Assembly: GCA_035547155.1 (NCBI GenBank)
Contig: DASZVJ010000118.1
Coordinates: 1 to 8,416 of the forward strand
Origin: CAZNMF01 sp035547155
GTDB lineage: Bacteria > Acidobacteriota > Vicinamibacteria > Vicinamibacterales > SCN-69-37
DNA: 8,416 nucleotides
Reading direction: 5' to 3'
Part shown: piece after piece, positions 1-5,980 of the stretch
Layout: each line of letters starts with the position of its first letter
How positions within the stretch are numbered: position 1 is the first letter of the stretch
Translations under genes and position numbers: made by a program
The notes under the pieces: model-generated
Database searches by the model: none
Seen by the model: only the letters and a program-made list of their open reading frames with translations
What the model was told of the DNA's origin: nothing

Positions 1-7
1 GTTCCGC

Positions 8-13
8 TAAAAT
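8..13 (+). promoter_or_regulatory. Putative -10 element (TAAAAT) for carD
   Basis: TAAAAT in the context GCTAAAATGAG matches five of six bases of the TATAAT consensus. It would start transcription near position 20 and leave a leader of roughly 58 nt before the GTG at 78. The matching -35 region would lie before the window, so only half of the promoter can be judged. The same string GCTAAAAT recurs just before rex. The ATG at 12-14 overlaps this box and is therefore less likely to be the carD start. Confidence 0.35.
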
Positions 14-77
14 GAGTGGAGCTTCCTGCGTTCAGAAAGCCAACCTTACGCATTCCTGCGGTACCTTCGGGGGAAAC

Positions 78-671
78 GTGGCATTCGAGATCGGCGACAA
101 GGTCATCTACCCGAATCATGGTCTGGGCATCATCGAGCGAATCGAGACCAAGACCATCATGGGCACGACCTGCGGGTTCTATCAGCTTCGGATGGCGAAC
201 GAAACGACGGTGTTCGTGCCGGTGGACAACGTGGACGGCGTCGGGCTCCGGCGCGCGATCACGGACGCCGAGGTCGAGCGGCTCTTCTCGCTGCTCGGCG
301 ACGGCAAGATCGACAGCCACCAGAACTGGAAGGGGCGCTTCAAGGACAACTCCGACCGGATGCGCACCGGCTCGATCTACGACGTCGTCGAGGTCCTGAA
401 GAGCCTGACATTCCTGGCGAAGTCCAAGAGCTTGTCGTTCCGCGAGAAGCGCATGCTCGATCGCGCCAAGTTCCTCGTGGTCTCCGAGATCACCGAAGTC
501 CTCGGCGAGAAGACGCCTGAGGTCGAGGTGAAGGTCGACGCGGCGCTCGAGCACTGTTTCGCGACCAAGGCCAAGAACGCCGCGAAGGCCAAGGCCGCGG
601 CGACCGCCGCAGCCGCGCGGCCGAAGGTCGCCGCCAAGGTGGCGCCCCGCCGCGCCGCCCGCGCATCCTGA
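78..671 (+). CDS. CarD/CdnL-family RNA polymerase-binding transcription regulator with basic C-terminal tail
   Basis: This family binds the RNA polymerase beta subunit and stabilises the open promoter complex at rRNA and housekeeping promoters. The N-terminal Tudor-like domain (residues 1-60) begins FEIGDKVIYPNHGLGIIE and continues with the FVPVDNVDGVGLR stretch typical of CarD_CdnL_TRCF. The helical domain (about 62-150) has the conserved tryptophan in HQNWKGRF (W84), which in known CarD proteins wedges into the upstream edge of the bubble. The frame is open back to ATG 12, but I chose GTG 78: it follows a G-rich GGGGGAA, it places the domain at residue 2 as in homologues, and ATG 12 lies inside a likely -10 box. 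The protein would be 197 aa. The last 35 residues (about 163-197) are a basic Ala/Lys/Arg low-complexity tail that the short CdnL form (about 160 aa) lacks. The family is secure; whether it is closer to CdnL or CarD is not. Confidence 0.9.
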   Translation: MAFEIGDKVIYPNHGLGIIERIETKTIMGTTCGFYQLRMANETTVFVPVDNVDGVGLRRAITDAEVERLFSLLGDGKIDSHQNWKGRFKDNSDRMRTGSIYDVVEVLKSLTFLAKSKSLSFREKRMLDRAKFLVVSEITEVLGEKTPEVEVKVDAALEHCFATKAKNAAKAKAAATAAAARPKVAAKVAPRRAARAS

Positions 672-766
672 CGCACACCGCTTCCGCATCGCCGGCCCCC
701 TCGTCCGCGGCGTGGCTCATCGCCGCGCTGCGGACGGGAACGGCCGCGCTCGTCGTCTCCGGCTGG

Positions 767-1450
767 GTGCTGCTCGCCGGCCCACCGCTGCTGCTCTGGA
801 CATGGCTCACGCGTCAGGTCCGTCCGCTCTACGCGGCCGGCGCCTTTGGCGTGCGCGCGGGATTCGCGATCGCCGGTCTTCGCGTGATCGTCACCGGCAC
901 CGAGCACATGCCAGCCTCCGGCGCGGTGTACGCGTCCAATCACAGCAGCAATGTCGATTCGCCGGCGATGTACTGGGCGCTGCGATCGCGCTTTCCACGC
1001 GTGCGCGTGCTCTACAAGGCCGAGCTCCGCAAGCTGCCCGTGCTCGTGTGGGTGTTCGATGCCGCGGGCTTCGTGCCGGTGGAGCGCGCGAACAAGTCGC
1101 AGAGCTGGCCCGCGATCGACCGCGCGGCCGAGTCGCTGCGTGACGGCTATTCGTTCTTCATCTTTCCCGAAGGCACGCGCAGCCAGACCGGCGATCTGCT
1201 GCCGTTCAAGAAGGGCGGCTTCATCATGGCGCTCAAGGCGCAGGCGCCCATCGTGCCCGTCGTCATCACCGGCAGCCGCCGGGCGATGCGCAAAGGCAGC
1301 GCGCTCATCTGGCCGGCGACGGTGAACATGGCCTTCCTGCCGCCCGTGCCGACGATCGGTCGATCGGTCGACGATCGCGATGTGGTGATCGATGAGGTCC
1401 GCGCGGCGATGGCCGCGCGCCTGGCCGAGAATCGTGCGATTTCAGGCTAA
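767..1450 (+). CDS. plsC: 1-acyl-sn-glycerol-3-phosphate acyltransferase (PlsC/LPLAT family)
   Basis: The product should transfer a fatty acyl group to the sn-2 position of lysophosphatidic acid at the inner membrane face, giving phosphatidic acid for phospholipid synthesis. The acyltransferase blocks are all visible: catalytic NHSSNVD (HX4D) near residue 65, GFVPVER around 100, FFIFPEGTRS around 130, and PIVPVVITGSR around 160. GTG 767 is the first conventional start and gives 227 aa, but it cuts into a hydrophobic N-terminal segment. The same frame stays open to 668, where CTG overlaps the carD stop as CTGA; starting there would give 260 aa with a full membrane anchor. It lies directly behind carD and 12 bp before rex. 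The tandem 8-bp repeat CGATCGGT at 1353-1368 is in the coding frame and looks incidental. The family is firm; exact acyl or lysolipid specificity cannot be read from the sequence. Confidence 0.88.
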   Translation: MLLAGPPLLLWTWLTRQVRPLYAAGAFGVRAGFAIAGLRVIVTGTEHMPASGAVYASNHSSNVDSPAMYWALRSRFPRVRVLYKAELRKLPVLVWVFDAAGFVPVERANKSQSWPAIDRAAESLRDGYSFFIFPEGTRSQTGDLLPFKKGGFIMALKAQAPIVPVVITGSRRAMRKGSALIWPATVNMAFLPPVPTIGRSVDDRDVVIDEVRAAMAARLAENRAISG

Positions 1451-1453
1451 AAT
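1448..1453 (+). promoter_or_regulatory. Putative -10 element (TAAAAT) for rex
   Basis: TAAAAT starts on the TAA stop codon of plsC and matches five of six bases of TATAAT. Only 9 nt separate its end from the GTG of rex, so transcription would begin at or within a few bases of the start codon, giving a leaderless or nearly leaderless rex mRNA. No convincing -35 hexamer is visible at the usual spacing. The flanking string GCTAAAAT is identical to that upstream of carD. Confidence 0.35.
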
Positions 1454-1462
1454 CCAGACCTT

Positions 1463-2137
1463 GTGACTCGGCGGATCAATCCCCGCGCGTCAAGCGAGCA
1501 AGTCTCGGAGCTCACCTCCGGTCGGCTCTCCGTGTACTTGCGCTGCTTGAACACGCTCGATGCGGCCGGCGTCAAGGCGATCTCCTCCAAGGCACTGGCG
1601 GAGCAGTTCCATCTCAACGCCGCGCAGATCCGCAAGGACCTCGCGTACTTCGGTGAGTTCGGCGTGCGCGGCGTCGGCTACTACGTCAAGGAGCTGAAGC
1701 GGCACCTGCGGATGATCCTCGGCCTCGATCGCACGGTGCGCGTGGCGATCCTCGGCGCCGGCAACCTCGGCCTCGCGCTCGCGGACTATCCTGGCTTCCG
1801 GCAGGAAGGCTTCGCGATCGTCGCGTTGTTCGACACGGAGCGCGGCAAGATCGGCCGTCGATCGCGCGGCGGCGTGCGCATCTTCGACATCGGCGAGTTC
1901 CGGCAGGTCGTCAAGAAAGAGCACATCAACATCGCGGTCGTCGCCGTGCCCGCAGACTCCGCACAGGGCGTCGTCAACACCGTGGTGCAGGCGGGGATTC
2001 GCGCCGTGCTGAACTTCTCGCCGGGGACGTTGAAGGTGCCGCCTGGCGTGAAGCTGAAGAACGTCGATCTGACGGTGTCGATGGAGAGCCTGTCCTTTTT
2101 CCTCGCACGCGAAGATGCCGAAGCGCGCCGTGAGTAA
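1463..2137 (+). CDS. rex: Redox-sensing transcriptional repressor Rex
   Basis: Rex is a dimeric repressor that reads the NADH/NAD+ ratio: it binds operators when NAD+ dominates and leaves them when NADH rises, so it controls fermentation and respiration genes. The 224-aa length fits the family (about 210-230). Residues 14-85 form the winged helix, with the family signature in QIRKDLAYFGEFGVRGVGYYV (56-75). A Rossmann fold follows, with nucleotide loop GAGNLG at 98-103, the acidic end of the second strand in ALFDTE (D124), and the closing LNFSPGTLKVPPG and NVDLTVSMESLSFFL blocks (183-214), where the C-terminal helix swaps between subunits. GTG 1463 is the only fitting start; no Shine-Dalgarno is seen and the start may be leaderless. 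The 3' end overlaps moaC. A TTGTGA, half of a canonical Rex operator, lies over the start codon at 1461-1466, but I see no second half. Confidence 0.95.
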   Translation: MTRRINPRASSEQVSELTSGRLSVYLRCLNTLDAAGVKAISSKALAEQFHLNAAQIRKDLAYFGEFGVRGVGYYVKELKRHLRMILGLDRTVRVAILGAGNLGLALADYPGFRQEGFAIVALFDTERGKIGRRSRGGVRIFDIGEFRQVVKKEHINIAVVAVPADSAQGVVNTVVQAGIRAVLNFSPGTLKVPPGVKLKNVDLTVSMESLSFFLAREDAEARRE

Positions 2138-2606
2138 GCTGTCGCACGTCGACGCCCGCGGCCGCGTCCGGATGGTCGACGTGTCGGCGAAGCCGGAGAC
2201 CGCGCGCGTCGCGGTCGCGGAGGGCCGCATCACGATGAGCGCCGCGGCCGTCCGCGCGATCCGCCAGCGCACGGTGGTGAAGGGCGATCCGCTGCAGACG
2301 GCGCGGCTCGCCGGCATCATGGCCGCGAAACGGACGTCGGATCTCATTCCGCTCTGTCATCCGCTGCCGCTCACGGACGTCTCGGTCGAGCTGCGCGCGC
2401 GTCGCGACGGCTACGACATCACGGCCGGCGTCGCGACGGTCGGCCGCACGGGCGTCGAGATGGAAGCGCTCGTCGCCGTCTCTGCGGCGGCGCTCACGCT
2501 CTACGACATGCTCAAGGCCATCGACCGCGGCATGACGATCGGTCCCATCCAGCTTCGCGAGAAGCGCGGCGGCCGCAGCGGCGTCTATCGCCGCGCCAAA
2601 TCATGA
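2115..2606 (+). CDS. moaC: Cyclic pyranopterin monophosphate synthase MoaC (molybdenum cofactor biosynthesis)
   Basis: MoaC converts the MoaA product 3',8-cyclo-7,8-dihydro-GTP into cyclic pyranopterin monophosphate, the first stable intermediate of molybdenum cofactor synthesis. Visible blocks are MVDVSAK, VVKGDPLQTARLAGI, LIPLCHPL, TGVEMEALVAVSAAAL and YDMLKAIDRGM. From ATG 2115 the residues matching the E. coli active site are K56, H82, E115, E117, D131 and K134. ATG 2115 gives 163 aa. The in-frame GTG at 2130 gives 158 aa beginning VSKLSHVD, which from memory lines up from residue 1 with E. coli MSQLTHIN and puts K51 and H77 on identical numbers, so 2130 may be the true start. From 2115 it overlaps rex by 23 bp, from 2130 by 8 bp. 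It shares ATGA with the next gene, so translation is probably coupled. No other moa gene is in view. Confidence 0.95.
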   Translation: MPKRAVSKLSHVDARGRVRMVDVSAKPETARVAVAEGRITMSAAAVRAIRQRTVVKGDPLQTARLAGIMAAKRTSDLIPLCHPLPLTDVSVELRARRDGYDITAGVATVGRTGVEMEALVAVSAAALTLYDMLKAIDRGMTIGPIQLREKRGGRSGVYRRAKS

Positions 2607-4462
2607 CGACCATGGCGACGCCGGAAATCGAGACGGCCGACGTGCCGGGCGGCTCGCTGCGCGTGCGCACGATCGCCGAGCTGCCGTTCCTGTCCGGCGG
2701 CCGCTTTCCGCGCCCCGATCTGATCGGCCAGTGCCGCGGCGACGCGATCGAGTACATCAGCGGCCGCGACCTCGTGCCGCGCATCCGCGATCTCAGTCTC
2801 GGTCTCGGCGCGCTCGGGATGACGCGCGGCGATCGCGTGGCGATTCTCGCGGAGAGCCGGCCGGAATGGTTGTTCGCCGATCTCGCGATTCTCACGGCCG
2901 GTGCGGTGACGACGCCGATCTATCCGACGCTGTCGATCGAGCAGATCGCGTTCATCCTGCGCGACAGCGGCGCGACGATCGTGATTGTCTCGACGGCCGA
3001 ACAGCTCGACAAACTGCTCGCCGCCCTGCCGTCCGCGCCCGCGGTTGCGACCGTCGTCGTGATGGACGCGAGCGATCTGCCGTCCGTGCCCGTGCCGATG
3101 CATCGGCTGTCGGACGTCGCCGCGGCCGGGCACAAGTGCATTCAGTCTGGCTGGGGCGTGGCGCGCGAATATCAGGCGCGGGCGAAGGCGATTCAGCCCG
3201 ATGATCTCGCGACGATCATCTACACGTCCGGCACGACGGCCGACCCCAAGGGCGTGATGCTGACGCACGGCAATCTCGCGTCGAATCTCGCCGGTTGTCT
3301 CGACGTGCTCGATCTGCGAGACGACGACGTGGGACTGTCGTTCCTGCCGTTGTGCCACGCGCTCGAGCGGATCGTGTCGTATGTGTATCTGTCGACCGGC
3401 ATTCCGATGATCTTCGCCGAGTCGATCGACACCGTGCCGCGCAATCTCCTGAAAGTTCGGCCGACCGTGATGTCCGGCGTGCCGCGCGTCTTCGAAAAGC
3501 TCTACGCGCGCGTGGTCGACACCGCGGCGCAGGCGTCGGCGCCGCGCCGCGCGATCTTCCACTGGGCCGTGGGCGTTGCGCGGCGGCGAGGCCAGCGCCT
3601 TTCGAGCGGACAGGCGCTGCCGCTGTCGCTGCGCCTATCGGGCGCGATCGCCGATCGCCTCGTGTTCTCGCGTTTACGCGCGGGCCTCGGCGGACGGCTG
3701 CGCTACGCGGTTTCCGGCAGCGCCCCGCTCGATCCGTCGCTGGCGGAGTTCTTTCTCGGCGCCGGACTGCCGATCCTCGAAGGCTACGGTCTGACGGAAA
3801 CGTCGCCCGTGCTGTCCGTCATGCCGATCGGGCGCATCAGGTTCGGCACGGTCGGACCGCCGCTGCCGAACGTCGCGTTGTCGATTGCGCCGGACGGCGA
3901 GATCCTCGCACGCGGACCGAACGTGATGCGCGGCTACTACAACCGGCCCGAGGACACCGCGGCCGTGATGGCCGGCGGCTGGTTCCACACCGGCGACATC
4001 GGCGCGATCGACGACGATGGTTATCTGCGGATCACGGATCGCAAGAAAGAGCTGCTGGTGACGTCAGGTGGCAAGAAGATCGCGCCGCAGCCGATCGAGC
4101 AGCGGCTGCGCGCGGACCGGCTCGTCGCCGAAGCCATTCTCATCGGCGATCGCCGCCATTTTCCCGCCGCGCTCGTCGTGCCGGATTTCACGACGGTCGC
4201 CGCGCGGCTCGGCGTCGACGCCGCGGCCGCGCGTGCGCGCGTGGGCGACGCTGACGTGCGCGCCTTGTTCGAGCCGATCGTCGAGCGCGTGAACCGCGAC
4301 CTCGCGCAGTTCGAGCGGATCAAGAAGTTCGTGCTGCTGGACTGCGAGCTGACGCACGCGAGCGGCGTGCTGACCCCGACGCTGAAAGTGAAGCGCCGCG
4401 TGATCGAAGAGCGGTTCAGTGCGGTGATCGAAGAGATTTATCGGCCGGGTTCCGGGTTCTGA
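2603..4462 (+). CDS. Long-chain fatty acyl-CoA synthetase (AMP-forming, FadD-type)
   Basis: The enzyme activates a fatty acid with ATP to acyl-AMP and then transfers it to CoA, feeding beta-oxidation or lipid synthesis. The 619 aa show the ANL-superfamily order: an N-terminal domain with GDRVAILAESRPEW (76-89), the ATP P-loop YTSGTTADPKG (207-217), FLPLCHALER (247-256), YGLTETSP (395-402), WFHTGD (460-465), the hinge region DRKKELLVTSGGKKIAPQPIE (479-499), and a C-terminal TPTLKVKRR (591-599) that holds the lysine region for adenylation. The length and the LPLCHALER and SGGKKIAPQPIE blocks match bacterial long-chain synthetases of the FadD15 type rather than short-chain Acs. ATG 2603 overlaps the moaC stop by 4 bp; ATG 2612 is a second choice. 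The last residues (RPGSGF) and the stop are inside the GGGTTCY repeat. Chain-length preference cannot be judged. Confidence 0.93.
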   Translation: MTTMATPEIETADVPGGSLRVRTIAELPFLSGGRFPRPDLIGQCRGDAIEYISGRDLVPRIRDLSLGLGALGMTRGDRVAILAESRPEWLFADLAILTAGAVTTPIYPTLSIEQIAFILRDSGATIVIVSTAEQLDKLLAALPSAPAVATVVVMDASDLPSVPVPMHRLSDVAAAGHKCIQSGWGVAREYQARAKAIQPDDLATIIYTSGTTADPKGVMLTHGNLASNLAGCLDVLDLRDDDVGLSFLPLCHALERIVSYVYLSTGIPMIFAESIDTVPRNLLKVRPTVMSGVPRVFEKLYARVVDTAAQASAPRRAIFHWAVGVARRRGQRLSSGQALPLSLRLSGAIADRLVFSRLRAGLGGRLRYAVSGSAPLDPSLAEFFLGAGLPILEGYGLTETSPVLSVMPIGRIRFGTVGPPLPNVALSIAPDGEILARGPNVMRGYYNRPEDTAAVMAGGWFHTGDIGAIDDDGYLRITDRKKELLVTSGGKKIAPQPIEQRLRADRLVAEAILIGDRRHFPAALVVPDFTTVAARLGVDAAAARARVGDADVRALFEPIVERVNRDLAQFERIKKFVLLDCELTHASGVLTPTLKVKRRVIEERFSAVIEEIYRPGSGF

Positions 4463-4517
4463 GGTTCTCCGTTCCGGGTTCGGGTTCCGAGGTTCTCGGT
4501 TCTGGGTTCTGGGTTCG
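4447..4517. repeat. Degenerate 7-bp tandem repeat, consensus GGGTTCY, about ten units
   Basis: GTTC cores begin at 4449, 4456, 4464, 4471, 4478, 4484, 4492, 4499, 4506 and 4513, giving steps of 7, 8, 7, 7, 6, 8, 7, 7 and 7 bp. Most units read GGGTTCC, GGGTTCT or a close variant. The array covers the last five codons and the stop of the acyl-CoA synthetase gene and nearly all of the gap to the convergent signal peptidase gene. One unit forms a small hairpin, CCGAG-GTT-CTCGG (4487-4499). Regularly spaced G-runs on the + strand could fold as a two- or three-layer G-quadruplex. No classical terminator is visible, so the array may end or attenuate transcription from one or both sides; that role is inference. 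Confidence 0.8.
4487..4499. terminator. Small hairpin within the repeat between convergent genes
   Basis: CCGAG and CTCGG pair around a GTT loop to give a 5-bp stem between the convergent fadD-type and lepB genes. There is no U tract on either side, so it lacks the second half of an intrinsic terminator. It may be a by-product of the repeat. It is listed only because no better terminator candidate lies between these converging transcripts. Confidence 0.2.
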
Positions 4518-4520
4518 TGC

Positions 4521-5099
4521 CTATTTCCATTCCTGAAAAATCTTCGCCTGACTGAGCGGCCACCAGCGGACCTGGACGCGGCCCATGATGTACTTCTTCG
4601 GCACGAAGCCCCACGTGCGGCTGTCCGAGCTGTTGTTGCGGTGGTCGCCCATGACGAAGTAGTAGCCCTCGGGTACGACCTCCGGTCCCCACGTGTCGTA
4701 CATCTTGTACTCGTCAGGAATGAAGTCGTCCGGCAGCGGCACGTCGTTGCGATAGACGGTGCCGTTCACGCTGCGGATCGTGTCGCCCGGCTCGCCGATG
4801 ACGCGCTTGACGAACGACATGTCCGGGTTCGTCGGATAGAGCAGCATCACGATGTCGCCGACGCGCGGCGAGTGGTTCGGCAGCCGGTACTCCAGCTTGT
4901 TGACGATGAGCCGGTCCTGATCCTCGAGCGTCGGCGCCATGCTGTGCCCTTCGACGCGCGCGATCTGGAAGCCGAACGTCACGATCAGCGTCGCGTAGAC
5001 GGCGGCCGACACCAGCGTCTTGAACCAGGCGAACAGCTCTTCGGCGATGCGCGCGAGCACTTCGCCGGCCGACGCGCGCGGACGCGCGGGCGGGGGCAC
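4521..5099 (-). CDS. lepB: Signal peptidase I
   Basis: This membrane-anchored Ser/Lys protease removes signal peptides from Sec- and Tat-exported proteins on the outer face of the inner membrane. The 192-aa product has a cytosolic Pro/Ala/Arg-rich start, one membrane segment (about 27-46, VSAAVYATLIVTFGFQI), then the S26 boxes: VEGHSMAPTL with nucleophile S53, RLIVNKLEYR, SFVKRVIGEPGD with general base K98, and GDHRNNSSDSRTWGFVP (151-167). All catalytic parts are present. The first usable start is GTG 5099; upstream the frame stays open as a Pro/Val/Ala-rich stretch well past 5200 with no ATG, GTG or TTG. An AGGAG motif on the - strand (5167-5163) has no start codon in register, so it probably does not serve this gene. 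It lies 92 bp behind the response regulator gene on the same strand with no promoter seen between them, so co-transcription is likely. Confidence 0.93.
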   Translation of the reverse strand: MPPPARPRASAGEVLARIAEELFAWFKTLVSAAVYATLIVTFGFQIARVEGHSMAPTLEDQDRLIVNKLEYRLPNHSPRVGDIVMLLYPTNPDMSFVKRVIGEPGDTIRSVNGTVYRNDVPLPDDFIPDEYKMYDTWGPEVVPEGYYFVMGDHRNNSSDSRTWGFVPKKYIMGRVQVRWWPLSQAKIFQEWK

Positions 5100-5191
5100 A
5101 GGCGCGGCAACGGGGACCGAGACGACCGCGACGGGCTCGGTGGCGGCGGATGGCTGATGAATCTCCTGGGAGAAGGCGGAGGGCTCGAGCG

Positions 5192-5977
5192 TCAGAGCTG
5201 GAGGTAATCCCGCAACCGGCGCGTCTGCGATCGGCTGACCGGGATCTCCGTGGCCTTCGGGTCTTTCATCTTCAGGAGGTAGTTGCGGCTGAACCAGGGC
5301 TGTATCTCCTTGATCTTCGTGATGTTCACGAGGTGCGATCGATGGACCCGCCAGAAGACCGCCGGATCCAGTCTCGCGTGGAGCTCGTCGAGCGTCCGAT
5401 AGTTAGACGTCCCGGACACCGTGTTTGTTACCACGATTATCGTCTCGTCGACCACTGACGCATAGACCACTTCCTCGGCCTGGACCAGGACGAAGCGCTC
5501 GCCGGCCCGGATCGCGAGCTGATCGCGGCGGCCCTGCCGCGCCTGCACGGCCTCGATCACCTTTTCGAGATCGGCCGGCGTCAGCGGCAGCTTCGCCGCC
5601 TGCTCGGAGGCGAGCCGGCGCCGCACGCGGTCGATCGCCTGCTCGAGACGGCCGGCGTCGACGGGCTTGAGCAGATAGTCGACGGCGTTCACCGAGAACG
5701 CGTCGACGGCATACTGGTCGAAGGCGGTGACGAAGACGAGCTGCGGGATCGGCGCGGTCTGGATCAGCCGCCGCGCGACCTCGAAGCCCGTCAGGCCCGG
5801 CATCTGGACGTCGAGGAAGAGCAGGTCCGGTTTCAGATCGCCGGCGAGGCGCAGCGCCTCGATGCCGTCGGAGGCCTGACCGACGATCTCGACGTCGCCC
5901 GCCTGCTCCAGCAGAAAGCACAGCTCCTCCCGCGCGAGCTGCTCATCGTCGACGACTACGGTGCGAAGCAGTGACAT
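5192..5977 (-). CDS. LytTR-family response regulator (LytR/AlgR type)
   Basis: This is the DNA-binding partner of the histidine kinase encoded just upstream. Residues 5-120 are a receiver domain with the acidic pair D10/D11, phospho-acceptor D56 in LFLDVQMPG, T84 in FVTAFDQYA and K104 in YLLKPVD, all the residues needed for phosphorylation. After a charged linker (about 118-150), residues 153-261 form a LytTR domain, seen in LAIRAGERFVLVQAEEVVY and in FWRVHRSHLVNITKIKEIQPW, which binds DNA mainly through beta strands. The 261-aa length is normal. ATG 5977 is 3 bp after the kinase stop, a tight operon, and lacks its own Shine-Dalgarno, so it probably relies on translational coupling. Relatives control autolysis, pyruvate uptake, alginate or secreted factors; the targets here cannot be read from the window, although lepB follows on the same strand. 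Confidence 0.95.
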   Translation of the reverse strand: MSLLRTVVVDDEQLAREELCFLLEQAGDVEIVGQASDGIEALRLAGDLKPDLLFLDVQMPGLTGFEVARRLIQTAPIPQLVFVTAFDQYAVDAFSVNAVDYLLKPVDAGRLEQAIDRVRRRLASEQAAKLPLTPADLEKVIEAVQARQGRRDQLAIRAGERFVLVQAEEVVYASVVDETIIVVTNTVSGTSNYRTLDELHARLDPAVFWRVHRSHLVNITKIKEIQPWFSRNYLLKMKDPKATEIPVSRSQTRRLRDYLQL

Positions 5978-5980
5978 GAA

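Noticed and set aside
12..77. N-terminal extension of carD from ATG 12
   Set aside because: The 22 extra residues do not resemble the family, and ATG 12 lies within a likely -10 box; GTG 78 has the better upstream sequence and matches the domain start.
1353..1368. Tandem 8-bp repeat CGATCGGT in plsC
   Set aside because: It is coding sequence (TIGRSVDDR), has only two copies, and GATCG strings are frequent at this base composition.
1490..2347. A 285-codon open frame on the - strand opposite rex and moaC
   Set aside because: Antisense shadow of two well-conserved genes with no recognisable motif.
2585..3562. A 325-codon open frame on the - strand opposite the acyl-CoA synthetase gene
   Set aside because: It mirrors a conserved gene, is very rich in Arg, His and Asp, and shows no domain; this is typical of antisense to GC-rich coding sequence.
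2115..4462. A possible molybdenum cofactor gene cluster around moaC
   Set aside because: No moaA, moaB, moaD, moaE, moeA or mog is present in the window; only moaC is recognisable.
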